A stretch of DNA of 64,000 bases, taken from positions 33,100 through 97,099 of the forward strand of contig CACZMV010000018.1 in the NCBI GenBank assembly GCA_902782305.1. The letters run 5' to 3'. Below, piece after piece: positions 17,551-26,941 of the stretch. This stretch comes from an uncultured Prevotellaceae bacterium (GTDB lineage Bacteria > Bacteroidota > Bacteroidia > Bacteroidales > Bacteroidaceae). Numbering within the stretch: the first letter of the stretch is position 1; the number at the start of each line of letters is the position of its first letter. The translations under genes were made by a program, and so were the position numbers. The notes under the pieces were generated by a model. The model searched no databases and was not told where the DNA came from. It saw only the letters and a program-made list of their open reading frames with translations.

Positions 17551-18381
17551 TTATTGCAGTCTGAAGGTTACAGGTACGGTGTACTTTACACGTACAGCCG
17601 AGCCGTTCTGCTTACCAGGAATCCACTTCGGCATGCTCTTTACAACGCGAACGGCCTCTTTGTCAAGTGACGGGTCAACTGACTTGATGACGCGTACGTC
17701 GGTGATTGAACCATCACGCTCAACCACGAAAGTACATACTACGCGGCCCTGAACACCATTCTCCTCGGCTACTACCGGGTATTTGATGTTGCTGCTCAGG
17801 TACTGCATCAGTGCACTAGGACCACCAGGGAATGAAGGCATCTGCTCAACAACGTCGAACACCTTGGTCTCTTCTTCCTTCGGAGGCTCGGGCTGTGCGA
17901 TAACTTCCTTAGCCTTCAGCACTTCACCTGCAGCCTCGTCGTTACCTTTCACATCGAATGCACCGATAGCGGTATTGGTCTTGTTCAGTTCTTCCTGAGA
18001 CTTCAGCTCCTCTTCGGGCTTCACCTCATCGTCCTTCTTGATAACGGGAGGAACGAACTTCACAGAACTCTTAACCTTTTCTACTTCAACTTTCTCAATT
18101 TTCGGTTCTTCTTTCTTCTCAACCTTTGCTTCCTTCTTCTCAGCCAGCTTTGCAAGCTCTACATCGGCCTCAATGGCAACGTCCTGTTTCATGGCGTTCT
18201 CCACGACACCTTTGATGGCCACGAAGGCAGCAATTGCTACTCCAATAGCAAACATAACGAGAATAGCCATCAAGTTACGTTTACCAGTTTCCTTGCGCAG
18301 TTGATAAGCACCGTATGAATGGTTCTTGCCCTCGAACACGAGGTCAACCCATCCGTTGTCAATAAGATCTATTTTTGCCAT
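17551..18381 (-). CDS. tonB: energy transducer TonB
   Basis: 276 residues with one membrane helix at about 38-58 after a conserved Bacteroidetes N-terminal block (VFEGKNHSYGAYQLRKETGKR). A periplasmic linker follows, rich in Glu/Lys rather than the usual Pro-Lys. The C-terminal TonB domain reads NIKYPVVAEENGVQGRVVC...SMPKWIPGKQNGSAVRVKYTVPVTF. TonB carries proton-motive energy to outer-membrane receptors such as the SusC protein at 41-44 kb. It sits directly downstream of exbB and two exbD genes. Confidence 0.95.
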   Translation of the reverse strand: MAKIDLIDNGWVDLVFEGKNHSYGAYQLRKETGKRNLMAILVMFAIGVAIAAFVAIKGVVENAMKQDVAIEADVELAKLAEKKEAKVEKKEEPKIEKVEVEKVKSSVKFVPPVIKKDDEVKPEEELKSQEELNKTNTAIGAFDVKGNDEAAGEVLKAKEVIAQPEPPKEEETKVFDVVEQMPSFPGGPSALMQYLSSNIKYPVVAEENGVQGRVVCTFVVERDGSITDVRVIKSVDPSLDKEAVRVVKSMPKWIPGKQNGSAVRVKYTVPVTFRLQ

Positions 18382-18415
18382 AGTTCTTTCTACATTTTAA
18401 AGGTTTGACATTGAC

Positions 18416-19066
18416 TTACTTGACACCAGCCTTGGTAATCAACTCCTGGTCCTCAGGACCGATTCGGTCAATGACGTACTTATCAATACTGCAAATGAGC
18501 ATCTCGTCAAGAGCAGCGATCATGTTCTCATAGGTTGCTGTATCCAGTGGACGGATAATCACAGTCATTGTGGGCACCTTCTCACCGTTGGGCAGCTCAC
18601 CCTTCTTCAGCTTTGAAAGCTGCTGCTGATACTGCTCGTCAGTCATCTTACTGTTGTAAGCGGTCTTCTGAGCGTCCAGCTCTTTCTTAGCTACCATGAT
18701 CTTTGCAATCGGGTTGACACCTTCCTCTGTGGTGTGGTTGATCAGGACGTCGCGGATACCCTTGGCACCATAAGAAGTCTTCTTTACACAAGAAGGATCC
18801 TCATAGTTGGGAAGTCCGGCAATGTACCAAACCTGGTCGTTAGCACCCAGATAGAGAGTGATGGTATGAGAGGCTTTCGTTACCGACTTATCTTCTTCAG
18901 ATACGTTCTGGTCGTTACTGGGCATCGTCAACTGCATAGCCTGGGGCTTTGCCAGAGTGGTACACAGCATGAAGAACGTAATCAACAGCATCATCATGTC
19001 TACCATTGGCGTGAAGTTCACGCGGGTATCCATTTTTTTCTGCTTACTCAAATTCTTTTTTGCCAT
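18416..19066 (-). CDS. exbD: biopolymer transport protein ExbD (second copy)
   Basis: 216 residues; one helix at about 18-40 with VNFTPMVDMMMLLITFFMLCTTL, including the Asp that ExbD/TolR proteins use in proton flow, then a periplasmic domain. It differs from its upstream neighbour (19070-19684) by a longer, Lys-rich periplasmic insert. The gap to that gene is 3 bases. Paired exbD genes are usual in Bacteroidetes TonB clusters and may form a heteromeric ExbD dimer. Confidence 0.92.
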   Translation of the reverse strand: MAKKNLSKQKKMDTRVNFTPMVDMMMLLITFFMLCTTLAKPQAMQLTMPSNDQNVSEEDKSVTKASHTITLYLGANDQVWYIAGLPNYEDPSCVKKTSYGAKGIRDVLINHTTEEGVNPIAKIMVAKKELDAQKTAYNSKMTDEQYQQQLSKLKKGELPNGEKVPTMTVIIRPLDTATYENMIAALDEMLICSIDKYVIDRIGPEDQELITKAGVK

Positions 19067-19069
19067 AGC

Positions 19070-19684
19070 TTAATCCTCCGATGCAGTTTTAAGATTAGTA
19101 ATCAACTGGTAACGGTTCTCGTTCATATCCTGGAGCTCTGACATCATAGCCTTCACCAACTTGTATGGAGTCTTTGAGTCACACTTGATGGCCAGACGGA
19201 TGTCGGGGTTAGCGTCGCGAGCGGCAGCAACCCACTCCTGGAATTCGCTCTTTCCACCATTGATACTATCAGTGGGGATGCCGAGCTTCTGGATAGCCTC
19301 GCCCATCTGCTCGGGCTCAAGGCTGAGGTAAGCAGCAAGTTGCGACATGGGGGCACCAGCCATTGCATCTTCCAAGAAGTGCTTCTGCTGAGTAGCGTTC
19401 AGAGTGATACCGAACTTATCGGTCATCGTCTCCATCATTGCCTTCATGTAGTTCTTGTTTTCCGTACCGAGGAAAATCTTGCCCTCTGGAGATACCAGAA
19501 TGTTCAAGACATCGCTCTCCGGAATCTTAACCTCTGACACCGAGTTAGGCGCAGTGACTTGGATAGGCTCTGGCGTCAAGAATGTTGATGTCAACATAAA
19601 GAAGCAGAGCAACAAAGTCATCACGTCTGACATGGGCGTCATGTCAATCCAGATGTCTTTTTTCTGTATCTTAATTTTAGCCAT
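19070..19684 (-). CDS. exbD: biopolymer transport protein ExbD (first copy)
   Basis: 204 residues; the N-terminal block KKDIWIDMTPMSDVMTLLLCFFML has the conserved Asp of the membrane helix, followed by a periplasmic domain that ends DSKTPYKLVKAMMSELQDM. It acts with ExbB to drive TonB. It is second in the operon, 43 bases after exbB. Confidence 0.93.
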   Translation of the reverse strand: MAKIKIQKKDIWIDMTPMSDVMTLLLCFFMLTSTFLTPEPIQVTAPNSVSEVKIPESDVLNILVSPEGKIFLGTENKNYMKAMMETMTDKFGITLNATQQKHFLEDAMAGAPMSQLAAYLSLEPEQMGEAIQKLGIPTDSINGGKSEFQEWVAAARDANPDIRLAIKCDSKTPYKLVKAMMSELQDMNENRYQLITNLKTASED

Positions 19685-19727
19685 TCTAAAACGGTTTTTA
19701 GGGTTTTAAACGCGAATGGACCGAAAA

Positions 19728-20558
19728 TTAAGCCTCAGTGTGGTTAGAATCGTAAGTAGCTGCGATGGTGTAACCAATCTCGTCGAGAGCGTAGGTCAGC
19801 TTGTCGATCTTGTTAGAGAAGAAGTTGTAAACAACGGTAGCAACCCAAGAGGTCAAAATACCAGAAGCTGTGTTCACAAGGGCCTCAGAAATACCGGCAG
19901 ACAGAGCCATAGAGTCAGCACCACCACCAGCAGACAGAGCCTGGAACGAACCGATCATACCAAGCACAGTACCGAACAGAGCGGTCAGAGTACCCAGAGA
20001 TACGATGGTAGCAACCATTGGCATGTTCATCTGCAGAGTAGGCATCTCCAGTTGAGTAGCCTCCTCGTGAGCCTGCTGAATCTTAGCGATCTTGGCAGCC
20101 TTCTTCAGAGTAGCGTCACCCTCAACAGTCTGATACATGTTGATAGAAGCCATAACGACATTTGCTACAGAGCCCTGCATCTTGTCGCAGAGAGCGCGAG
20201 CCTCGTCGAACTTCTGAGCGCGGATAGCGTCCTTAACCTGAGCAGTGAACTTAGCGAGGTTCATCTTACCAGAGGCTGTGCGGATAGCGAAGAAACGCTC
20301 GAAACCAAGGCAGATAACGGTGAAGAGCAGAGTCAGGATCAGACCTACTACGAAACCTCCCTTATAAACGGTACCCAGCAAGTTTGCGGGATGGCCAGAA
20401 CGATCACCACCGATGAAGTTGTCAGGGTCACCCATAATGAAGTACCATACACCATAACCTAAGCAAGCGCAAATTACGAGGATAATCCATGCTGCTTTCA
20501 TACCTTGGAAGCCCGAATTCTTTTTGGCTGGGGCTGCAGCCTTTGTTGTTGTTGCCAT
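19728..20558 (-). CDS. exbB: ExbB/TolQ/MotA-family proton channel protein
   Basis: 276 residues with three membrane spans: one at about 22-42, one at about 68-88, and the conserved pair region MVATIVSLGTLTALFGTVLGMIGSFQAL and LVNTASGILTSWVATVVYNFF at about 175-250. ExbB forms the ring around ExbD that uses the proton gradient to energise TonB. It is first in the six-gene operon and has its own promoter at 20627-20661. The N terminus, rich in Ala/Lys/Thr, precedes helix 1. Confidence 0.94.
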   Translation of the reverse strand: MATTTKAAAPAKKNSGFQGMKAAWIILVICACLGYGVWYFIMGDPDNFIGGDRSGHPANLLGTVYKGGFVVGLILTLLFTVICLGFERFFAIRTASGKMNLAKFTAQVKDAIRAQKFDEARALCDKMQGSVANVVMASINMYQTVEGDATLKKAAKIAKIQQAHEEATQLEMPTLQMNMPMVATIVSLGTLTALFGTVLGMIGSFQALSAGGGADSMALSAGISEALVNTASGILTSWVATVVYNFFSNKIDKLTYALDEIGYTIAATYDSNHTEA

Positions 20559-20626
20559 AAATGAAATAAATTTTTTAGTTATTAAATGAATTAGTTTGTT
20601 ATATGTTTCTAGTGCGTATCATTGGG

Positions 20627-20661
20627 CAAAGATAGTCATTTATGATGTACTATCCGCCAAA
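20627..20661 (-). promoter_or_regulatory. promoter of the exbB operon
   Basis: Minus strand: -7 TATCTTTG at 20627-20634 and TTTGG at 20657-20661. The spacer is 22 bases, slightly longer than the 19 seen elsewhere in this window. The leader to exbB is about 60 bases. Confidence 0.65.
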
Positions 20662-20693
20662 TTAAGAACTTTTAACTTGATATTTCTCAATTT

Positions 20694-21890
20694 TTATCGA
20701 AGAACGCTCAATGCGTCCTTGATACGACGCATGGCTTCAGTGATATTTTCGTCGCTGGTAGCATAGCTCATACGGAAACAATCGGGGTCGCCAAAGGCGT
20801 CACCTCCAACGGTGGCAACATGGCCTTTCTCCAACAGATACATGGCCAAATCGGTCGAGTTGCCGATGGTTTCGCCATCGGGTGTCTTCTTTCCGTAGAA
20901 CGATGAACACTTGGGGAACAGGTAGAATGCACCTTCGGGCACGTTCACTTCCAGTCCGGAGATGTCCTTGGCTAATTTGACAATGAGGTCACGGCGACGC
21001 TCGAAAGCCTTACGCATCTCCTCAACACACTCCTGACTGGAGGTATAGGCAAACTCGGCAGCTTTCTGGCTGACGGAGCATGGACCGCTGGTATATTGGC
21101 CTTGCAACTTGTTGCAGCCTTTGACAATCCATTCGGGTGCTGCGATATATCCGATACGCCAACCCGTCATGGCGTAAGCCTTGCTGACACCATTGACGAT
21201 GATGGAACGTTCTTTCATGCCTGGGAATTGGGCGATGCTTTCGTGCTTGCCAACATAGTTGATGTGCTCGTAGATTTCGTCTGCGAGTACAAACAAGTCT
21301 TCGTGGCTGAGGATAACCTTGGCCAATCCTTCCAACTCGGCCTTAGAATAGACACTTCCCGTAGGATTGCTGGGAGAGCAGAGTATCAGCAAGCGCGTCT
21401 TAGGGGTAATGGCTGCTTCCAATTGTTCTGGAGTCATCTTGAAGTTCTGGTCAAAACCAGCCTCTACAATGACGGGCTTTCCACCTGCCAACAGGACCAT
21501 CTGTGGATAGCTGACCCAATAAGGTGCAGGGATAATAACTTCATCGCCTGGATTGATTAAGGCCATCACGGTGTTGCAGACGCTCTGCTTGGCACCGTTG
21601 GATACTAAGATTTCCGCAGGGGTATAGTGGAGATGATTCTCGCGCTCCAACTTACGGGCAATGGCCTGACGCAGGTCGGGATAGCCAGGAACGGGCGAAT
21701 AGCGCGAGTAGTTCTCGTCAATTGCCAGTTTTGCAGCCTGTTTAATATGGTCGGGTGTATTGAAGTCGGGCTCACCTACGCTCATGTTAATGACGTCGAT
21801 ACCCTGGGCTTTCATTTCAGAACTCTTCTGTGACATTGCCAGTGTTGCTGACGGTGCCAGTCTTTGTAAACGATCAGATAATTGTGCCAT
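20694..21890 (-). CDS. aspC: PLP-dependent aminotransferase, probable aspartate aminotransferase
   Basis: 398 residues of the class I aminotransferase family. It has VGEPDFNTPDHIKQAA, NGAKQSVCN, the PNPTGS-like block LLILCSPSNPTGSVYS, VLADEIYEHI and the PLP lysine in GVSKAYAMTGWRIGY. These match the AspC subgroup Ib, which transfers the amino group between aspartate and 2-oxoglutarate; a relaxed substrate range is common. The start at 21890 (MAQLSDRLQRL) is preferred to one 11 codons upstream because the latter lies on the promoter. Confidence 0.9.
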   Translation of the reverse strand: MAQLSDRLQRLAPSATLAMSQKSSEMKAQGIDVINMSVGEPDFNTPDHIKQAAKLAIDENYSRYSPVPGYPDLRQAIARKLERENHLHYTPAEILVSNGAKQSVCNTVMALINPGDEVIIPAPYWVSYPQMVLLAGGKPVIVEAGFDQNFKMTPEQLEAAITPKTRLLILCSPSNPTGSVYSKAELEGLAKVILSHEDLFVLADEIYEHINYVGKHESIAQFPGMKERSIIVNGVSKAYAMTGWRIGYIAAPEWIVKGCNKLQGQYTSGPCSVSQKAAEFAYTSSQECVEEMRKAFERRRDLIVKLAKDISGLEVNVPEGAFYLFPKCSSFYGKKTPDGETIGNSTDLAMYLLEKGHVATVGGDAFGDPDCFRMSYATSDENITEAMRRIKDALSVLR

Positions 21891-21920
21891 ATTCTTCTTA
21901 GGTCGTAAAATGTTTAGCTG

Positions 21921-21928
21921 CAAAAGTA
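21921..21928 (-). promoter_or_regulatory. -7 box of the aminotransferase gene
   Basis: TACTTTTG on the minus strand, with CTTTCG 19 bases upstream (21948-21953) as a weak -33. Confidence 0.55.
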
Positions 21929-22003
21929 ATCATTTTCTTCTTTTCAACGAAAGAAAAGTGTTGTTTTTTGCTTTTTTTGATAAAAATACTATCAGTTTGT
22001 GCT

Positions 22004-23215
22004 TTATTTGATGTGAAGTGTATGTCCCATGCGGTTCTTTTTCGTCAGCAGATAACGCAGGTTGTACTCATTGGGAGTGGTCTCGATGGGTACATTCTCT
22101 ACGATTTCCAGTCCGTATGCTTCCAATCCTACACGCTTGACGGGATTATTGGTCATCAGGCGCATCTTCTGAACACCCAACTGGCGCAGAATTTGGGCGC
22201 CGCACCCGTAGTCACGCTCATCTGGCTTGAAACCAAGATGCAGGTTGGCATCAACAGTGTCCAGACCTTCCTCCTGCAACTTGTAGGCTGCAATCTTGTT
22301 CATGAGTCCGATGCCACGTCCTTCCTGTTGCATATAGACAATGACGCCACGACCTTCCTGCTCAATCATCTGCATGGATTTGTGGAGCTGTTCTCCGCAG
22401 TCGCAACGCTTTGACCCCAGAATGTCGCCCGTCATACAGGAAGAGTGAACACGTACCAATATGGGCTCGTTCTCTTTCCATTCGCCTTTGATAAGGGCCA
22501 TGTGTTCCAGACCGTTGCTCTTCTGACGGAAGGGAATGAGACGGAAATGACCATAGTCAGTAGGCATATCCACTTCTTCGCCCTTCTCCACCAGACTTTC
22601 TTTCTTCAGTCGGTAGGCTATCATGTCCTTGATGGTGATAATCTTCATGTCGTGCAACTTGGCAAACTCCATGAGCTGAGGCATGCGTGCCATTGTACCA
22701 TCATCATTCATAATCTCAATCAGAGCACCGGCAGGGTAGAGACCAGCCATTTTGCAAAGGTCAATGGCTGCTTCTGTATGTCCGGAACGGCGCAGTACAC
22801 CATTGTCCTGAGCATAAAGAGGATTGATGTGTCCTGGACGACCGAAAGTCTTGGCTGTAGACTTCGGATCAGCCAAAGCACGAATGGTAGCAGCACGGTC
22901 GTGAGCTGAGACACCCGTTGTGCATCCCTCTATCTTGTCAATAGTCACCGTGAAAGGTGTTCCCAAAAGCGAGGTGTTGTCCTGCACCTGATGGGCCAAT
23001 TCCAGTTCTTCACTTCGGCTGATGGTGACGGGGGCGCAAAGAACGCCTCGTGCATTCTTCAGCATGAAATTCACCATCTCTGGGGTTATCTTCTCTGCTG
23101 CACAGATAAGGTCGCCCTCGTTCTCGCGGTCTTCATCGTCTACGACAATCACAAACTTACCGGCTTTAAAGTCGGCTAAAGCCTCTTCAATTGTATTGAG
23201 CTTGAATGTATCCAT
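22004..23215 (-). CDS. ribBA: bifunctional DHBP synthase / GTP cyclohydrolase II
   Basis: 403 residues that catalyse the two entry reactions of riboflavin synthesis. The N-terminal half (about 1-200) makes 3,4-dihydroxy-2-butanone 4-phosphate from ribulose 5-phosphate and has [18 protein letters not shown] and RPGHINPL. The C-terminal half opens GTP: the zinc cysteines are in [20 protein letters not shown], and catalytic residues are in QQEGRGIGL. Both halves look intact. It follows the LptF/G-type gene by 28 bases, so the two may be cotranscribed. No FMN riboswitch was recognised. Confidence 0.97.
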   Translation of the reverse strand: MDTFKLNTIEEALADFKAGKFVIVVDDEDRENEGDLICAAEKITPEMVNFMLKNARGVLCAPVTISRSEELELAHQVQDNTSLLGTPFTVTIDKIEGCTTGVSAHDRAATIRALADPKSTAKTFGRPGHINPLYAQDNGVLRRSGHTEAAIDLCKMAGLYPAGALIEIMNDDGTMARMPQLMEFAKLHDMKIITIKDMIAYRLKKESLVEKGEEVDMPTDYGHFRLIPFRQKSNGLEHMALIKGEWKENEPILVRVHSSCMTGDILGSKRCDCGEQLHKSMQMIEQEGRGVIVYMQQEGRGIGLMNKIAAYKLQEEGLDTVDANLHLGFKPDERDYGCGAQILRQLGVQKMRLMTNNPVKRVGLEAYGLEIVENVPIETTPNEYNLRYLLTKKNRMGHTLHIK

Positions 23216-23243
23216 ATTCTTTTCTTATACCTTATTATATATA

Positions 23244-25172
23244 TTATGTGGTTATGCTCATTTCGTTCTGCAGGTCACCCAGATTGATGACTCTTGGTAT
23301 GAGCTTCTCGTTAATGCGACAGATATGTTGCAGGTCTTTATAGAGTCTGAAACGGAATCGTAACATGCGAATGTAGAAGAAGATACCGGTGGGCAGGAAG
23401 AGTCCGGTAATGATGTTCAGCCACTTGCGCTGGAAAGGACGCGTGTGGGCATGAGTGGCAATGATGGGATATTGGTTTATCTTCATCAGTACATAATTGT
23501 CCTTTGTGTAGGAGAGGTCTTCGATAGCCACTTCCAATACATTGTTAATATGTTCTATCTCATGGTCATCACCAGGACGGAAGAATACCTTGATGGGATT
23601 GGGCCAGTGAAGTAGCTTGTGATCTTCCGAATAGCGTTCCACCTCTAAGCTGATGTTCTTGAGCATCTCTGCATCTGCCAGATACTTCGGGTCTTCGATA
23701 ATAACTTCCTTGCGGGCAATGTGTCGCTTAACACGCAGTCCCAAAGCTCGCATAGCCAGGTCTTTGTAAAGGTCTATGTTGAATACAACCGAATCGTTGT
23801 TAGCCTTGTAGGTGAAGAAGATGGCTAATGGTGTGAGCACGGCTGTGCCTAGGAACTTTCCGAAGAATACCGTCCAGTTGTCGTCGCGAGCCATCCTGTA
23901 GCCTGTCATGTCAAGGATGTAGAAGACGATGAACACAAATACAGAGATGATGACGGGCACACCCAGTCCACCTTTTCGGATAATCGCACCCAATGGTGCT
24001 CCAATGAAGAAAAAGATGAGACACGACAGCGAAAGGGTGAATTTGTTGATGGCCTCCATTTCGTGCATTCGCTCTTCACGATTCAGATAATAGGAGTACT
24101 CTGACTTGAAATCCAGGTTGCTGAGTGCCATCTGGGCATCGCTGGCAGCTTGTCTGATGACAGCCTGTTTTTGTTCACCTTTCAACTTTAAGTATAGGGT
24201 GTCGATATTCGTCTCTTCCTTAGCCAGCTCTTTAACTATCTTCAGCGAATCAGTCTTGCTGATGGGGCGTATATTGAAAGTGTAGGACTTTGCATCGTGA
24301 TAGTAGGCATGTCCTACGGAATCATTGAACTCGCGAATGGAGTCTAAGTCGTGAAGTATTCGGGTTAATCCCTTGGAACGTGCGTCGCTGCTGATCTCGC
24401 CAGCCTCTGCCATGTTGAAGTCGCCATCGAAGTCGAGCAGAATGGCCTTGGTCGAGAAGGTTTCACGACGGTATGGGACATTTGCTGTCACGTTCAGTCC
24501 TGATTGGCGCATGTTTTCGAACCATTCGCCACTATAGAGCGTCAGCTTCAGGTGCTTCTTCTCTGCCGTAGCCTGAATACGACCTGAGTCTGCCAAGATA
24601 ACGGCAGCATCCTCATAGCCTCCGTTCATGCGGTATATCATGATACCATACAGCATACCCGTGTTCAGGTCTTTCTTTTGTACGTAGAGATTGGAGTTGG
24701 GAATGCCATCGTAGAAAATGCCTTCGGGAATTTCTACCTCAGGGTTCTTCTGTTTCATCGAGAGCAGCAACTGTTGGAAAGAGATAAAAGCGCGAGGACC
24801 GACAACCTCTTGGAAATAGAAAGAGATACAGGCAATGGCAGTGACGATGACTACTAACGAACGCATGGACTGCCTCAGTGATATGCCCGCCGCTTTAATA
24901 GCTGTCAACTCCGAACTCTCACCAAGATTTCCGAAAGCAATCAGCGAGGACAATAGGATGGCCAAAGGAAAAGCTTGTGGCATCAGCATCAATCCCATGT
25001 ACCAGAAGAATTGTGCCAGCACTTCCATCGACAGACCCTTACCGATGAGTTCGTCTACATAACGCCACAAGAACTGCATCATCAGCACAAATTGGCAGAT
25101 GAAGAATGTGGCGATGAACAGCAGGCCGAACTGCTTGGTGATAAATATGTCTAACTTCTTAATCCGAAACAT
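23244..25172 (-). CDS. LptF/LptG (YjgP/YjgQ) family permease
   Basis: 642 residues of the family whose members form the membrane part of the LptB2FG machine that extracts lipopolysaccharide from the inner membrane. Membrane helices lie near the start ([52 protein letters not shown]) and again at about 370-460 ([25 protein letters not shown]...). The span between them is the beta-jellyroll. A C-terminal extension of about 150 residues with a further hydrophobic pair is unusual against proteobacterial LptG. The start at 25172 ([10 protein letters not shown]) is favoured because a -7 box lies just upstream. Confidence 0.88.
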   Translation of the reverse strand: MFRIKKLDIFITKQFGLLFIATFFICQFVLMMQFLWRYVDELIGKGLSMEVLAQFFWYMGLMLMPQAFPLAILLSSLIAFGNLGESSELTAIKAAGISLRQSMRSLVVIVTAIACISFYFQEVVGPRAFISFQQLLLSMKQKNPEVEIPEGIFYDGIPNSNLYVQKKDLNTGMLYGIMIYRMNGGYEDAAVILADSGRIQATAEKKHLKLTLYSGEWFENMRQSGLNVTANVPYRRETFSTKAILLDFDGDFNMAEAGEISSDARSKGLTRILHDLDSIREFNDSVGHAYYHDAKSYTFNIRPISKTDSLKIVKELAKEETNIDTLYLKLKGEQKQAVIRQAASDAQMALSNLDFKSEYSYYLNREERMHEMEAINKFTLSLSCLIFFFIGAPLGAIIRKGGLGVPVIISVFVFIVFYILDMTGYRMARDDNWTVFFGKFLGTAVLTPLAIFFTYKANNDSVVFNIDLYKDLAMRALGLRVKRHIARKEVIIEDPKYLADAEMLKNISLEVERYSEDHKLLHWPNPIKVFFRPGDDHEIEHINNVLEVAIEDLSYTKDNYVLMKINQYPIIATHAHTRPFQRKWLNIITGLFLPTGIFFYIRMLRFRFRLYKDLQHICRINEKLIPRVINLGDLQNEMSITT

Positions 25173-25211
25173 GTTTCTTGCTTTGCAAGCGACTTTGTCG
25201 ATTACAGCCTG

Positions 25212-25219
25212 CAAAATTA
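25212..25219 (-). promoter_or_regulatory. -7 box of the LptF/G-ribBA operon
   Basis: TAATTTTG on the minus strand, about 40 bases before the chosen ATG. No strong -33 is seen. Confidence 0.5.
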
Positions 25220-25341
25220 TATAAAAACCGCGAAAAACTTGCATTTTGGAAAGAAATTATGGGAAATTAAGGGAAATTGTTATTCAGTGTGCAACCTAAT
25301 TAATCGTGATTTCCCATAATTTCGTTTCAAAAAGAAGATAA

Positions 25342-25740
25342 TCACAGTCCACTGACGCGATGTAGCCGTTCCAGATTATCATCCCAAATGCCACGGAGGT
25401 CTGCTTCTTCGTCATCGTCAGCGGCAAAGTCGGTGATAAGCAGGTTCAATTGGCCGGTAACATCACTTTCTTCAATGCGCATCTCCCAGAAAGCCTCCGG
25501 ACTATCCTCGTGATAATCCCATAAGAGGCGGATGTGGTTATATTTTGCTACTTCGATGACTCGTGATTGTTTGGTATCGCGCTCTGTCCATGGGTGGCCC
25601 CACGTGAAAGTCATTGTATCGTTTTCCTCGGTAACTTTATCTGCCAACCACTTTTGAAGGCCAGCAGCGTTACTAATCATGTCCCATACAATCTTCGGCG
25701 ATTTCGTCGAGAGTGGGTATTCAATGGTTAGTTTTCTCAT
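25342..25740 (-). CDS. START-like (SRPBCC-fold) domain protein
   Basis: A 132-residue soluble protein that fits a small START-like domain known from Bacteroidetes: TIEYPLSTKSPKIVWDMISNAAGLQKWLADKV at the N terminus, with strands such as MTFTWGHPW and IRLLWDYHED, and the final helix ADLRGIWDDNLERLHRVSGL. This fold encloses a hydrophobic cavity for small ligands; no ligand is known. It is transcribed alone from a promoter with -7 near 25784. Confidence 0.75.
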   Translation of the reverse strand: MRKLTIEYPLSTKSPKIVWDMISNAAGLQKWLADKVTEENDTMTFTWGHPWTERDTKQSRVIEVAKYNHIRLLWDYHEDSPEAFWEMRIEESDVTGQLNLLITDFAADDDEEADLRGIWDDNLERLHRVSGL

Positions 25741-25783
25741 TGTTAGTCATATTAAAGGTTAGTCATTTACATGTATCACAGTG

Positions 25784-25791
25784 CAAAAATA
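25784..25791 (-). promoter_or_regulatory. -7 box of the START-like gene
   Basis: TATTTTTG on the minus strand, 43 bases before the ATG. Confidence 0.45.
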
Positions 25792-25831
25792 CAAAAAAAA
25801 TCCGAAACACAATGATTTTTCCAGAAAAAGT

Positions 25832-25862
25832 TTTGGTAATTAAAAAGATTATTGTACCTTTG
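25832..25862 (+). promoter_or_regulatory. promoter of tRNA(CAU)
   Basis: -33 TTTGG (25832-25836), 18-base spacer, -7 TACCTTTG (25855-25862), 20 bases before the tRNA. Confidence 0.75.
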
Positions 25863-25882
25863 CACCCGCTTACAAGCAAAAT

Positions 25883-25956
25883 GGCGGGGTAGCTCAGCTG
25901 GTTAGAGCGTCGGATTCATAATCCGGAGGTCGAGGGTTCGGGTCCCCCTCCCGCTA
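25883..25956 (+). tRNA. tRNA with anticodon CAU (Met or lysidine Ile)
   Basis: 74 bases fold as a tRNA: acceptor GGCGGGG/TCCCGCT with two G-U pairs, D arm GCTC/GAGC, anticodon stem TCGGA/TCCGG with CAT at 25917-25919, variable AGGTC, T arm GAGGG/CCCCC with one A-C mismatch, and discriminator A. CCA is not encoded. G1 pairs with U72, so it is not a typical initiator. Elongator Met and tRNA-Ile2 cannot be told apart here. The T loop reads TTCGGGT, with G where A58 is almost always found. Confidence 0.9.
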
Positions 25957-25965
25957 CTGAATAAG

Positions 25966-25997
25966 GAGTTGTTCACATACAGAACAACTCTTTTTTT
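25966..25997 (+). terminator. terminator of tRNA(CAU)
   Basis: Arms GAGTTGTTC (25966-25974) and GAACAACTC (25982-25990) with a 7-base loop, then T7. Confidence 0.92.
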
Positions 25998-26020
25998 GTA
26001 ACATTACATAAGGAGTAGCT

Positions 26021-26941
26021 ATGAGAACAATACTTTCACTATTACTTGTTGTCAGTGCCGTCTGTGTGAAGGCACAAAACATTTCAAAGTACCATGGCTT
26101 CAAGGCTTTGCTTAATGGAAAAATTGCTGTAGAGGTGGCTTTTGAGACCGCAGAGAATAATGGTGAGTGGCTAACGGCTGGCTATATCTATTACCCTAAA
26201 GCCAAGAATCCTGCACCCATACTTATCGTGAACGACTGGGGCGATGAGAAGCCTGTTTCCTCGCAAGATAAAAACACTATTATTTCCCGCATGGTGGAGT
26301 TTCAGCCGGATGGAGAGATTACAGGATTGCTCTATCTGACTTATGTCGATATCAAGGACGGCTTCCGAATGCAGAAAGGCTCCTGGAAAAACCCTAATAC
26401 GGGAAGAGTGCTGCAACTATCTCGTTTCGAGGAAATGCACGAAATGCCCACTTGGTGGCCTGGGTCCCCAGCTGTACTCACAGCACCAAAGCGTGATGCC
26501 TGGGAGCTTGAGTGCTTCGTTTTTAACACTGATGACGATAACCCCGGATGGTTTAATACCATCAGGGTGAACTTCAGGGTGAACGATAGATATCATGCGC
26601 TCAGCTTTATTGAAGACCTGACGAGTGCAGTGACTCTCGAAATGAGAAATGAGTTGCAATGGATGTCTGAGGACGACATCAATTTTGATGGAATCCCTGA
26701 CCTAAAGGTGTATATGGGCGTTACCCAAAATGGCAGTTCTACCTATAAGTGCTTTGTGTGGAATCCTGTTACTCGTATTTTCTACCCTGTACCAGAGTTT
26801 GAGGAGATTCTGGAACCTGATTTTGATAGCAAGTCCAAGACAATAACTAGTATAGCCCGCAGTTATACCACTACCTATATAGATGTTTACAAGTGGAAAA
26901 ACTGCAGGCTAAGAAAGGTTTCCAGTAAAAGTATTCCTTAG
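26021..26941 (+). CDS. secreted protein, XAC2610-like C-terminal region
   Basis: A 306-residue exported protein with signal peptide MRTILSLLLVVSAVCVKAQ. The first part is beta-rich (KYHGFKALLNGKIAVEVAFE, EWLTAGYIYYPKA). The C-terminal part has EDDINFDGIPDLKVYMG and FVWNPVTRIFYPVPEFEEI, which resembles the XAC2610-type repeat found in Bacteroidetes secreted proteins of unknown role. The DINFDGIPDL stretch looks like a calcium-loop. It has no operon partner, and its stop overlaps the stop of the convergent FadL-type gene by 4 bases. Confidence 0.7.
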   Translation: MRTILSLLLVVSAVCVKAQNISKYHGFKALLNGKIAVEVAFETAENNGEWLTAGYIYYPKAKNPAPILIVNDWGDEKPVSSQDKNTIISRMVEFQPDGEITGLLYLTYVDIKDGFRMQKGSWKNPNTGRVLQLSRFEEMHEMPTWWPGSPAVLTAPKRDAWELECFVFNTDDDNPGWFNTIRVNFRVNDRYHALSFIEDLTSAVTLEMRNELQWMSEDDINFDGIPDLKVYMGVTQNGSSTYKCFVWNPVTRIFYPVPEFEEILEPDFDSKSKTITSIARSYTTTYIDVYKWKNCRLRKVSSKSIP

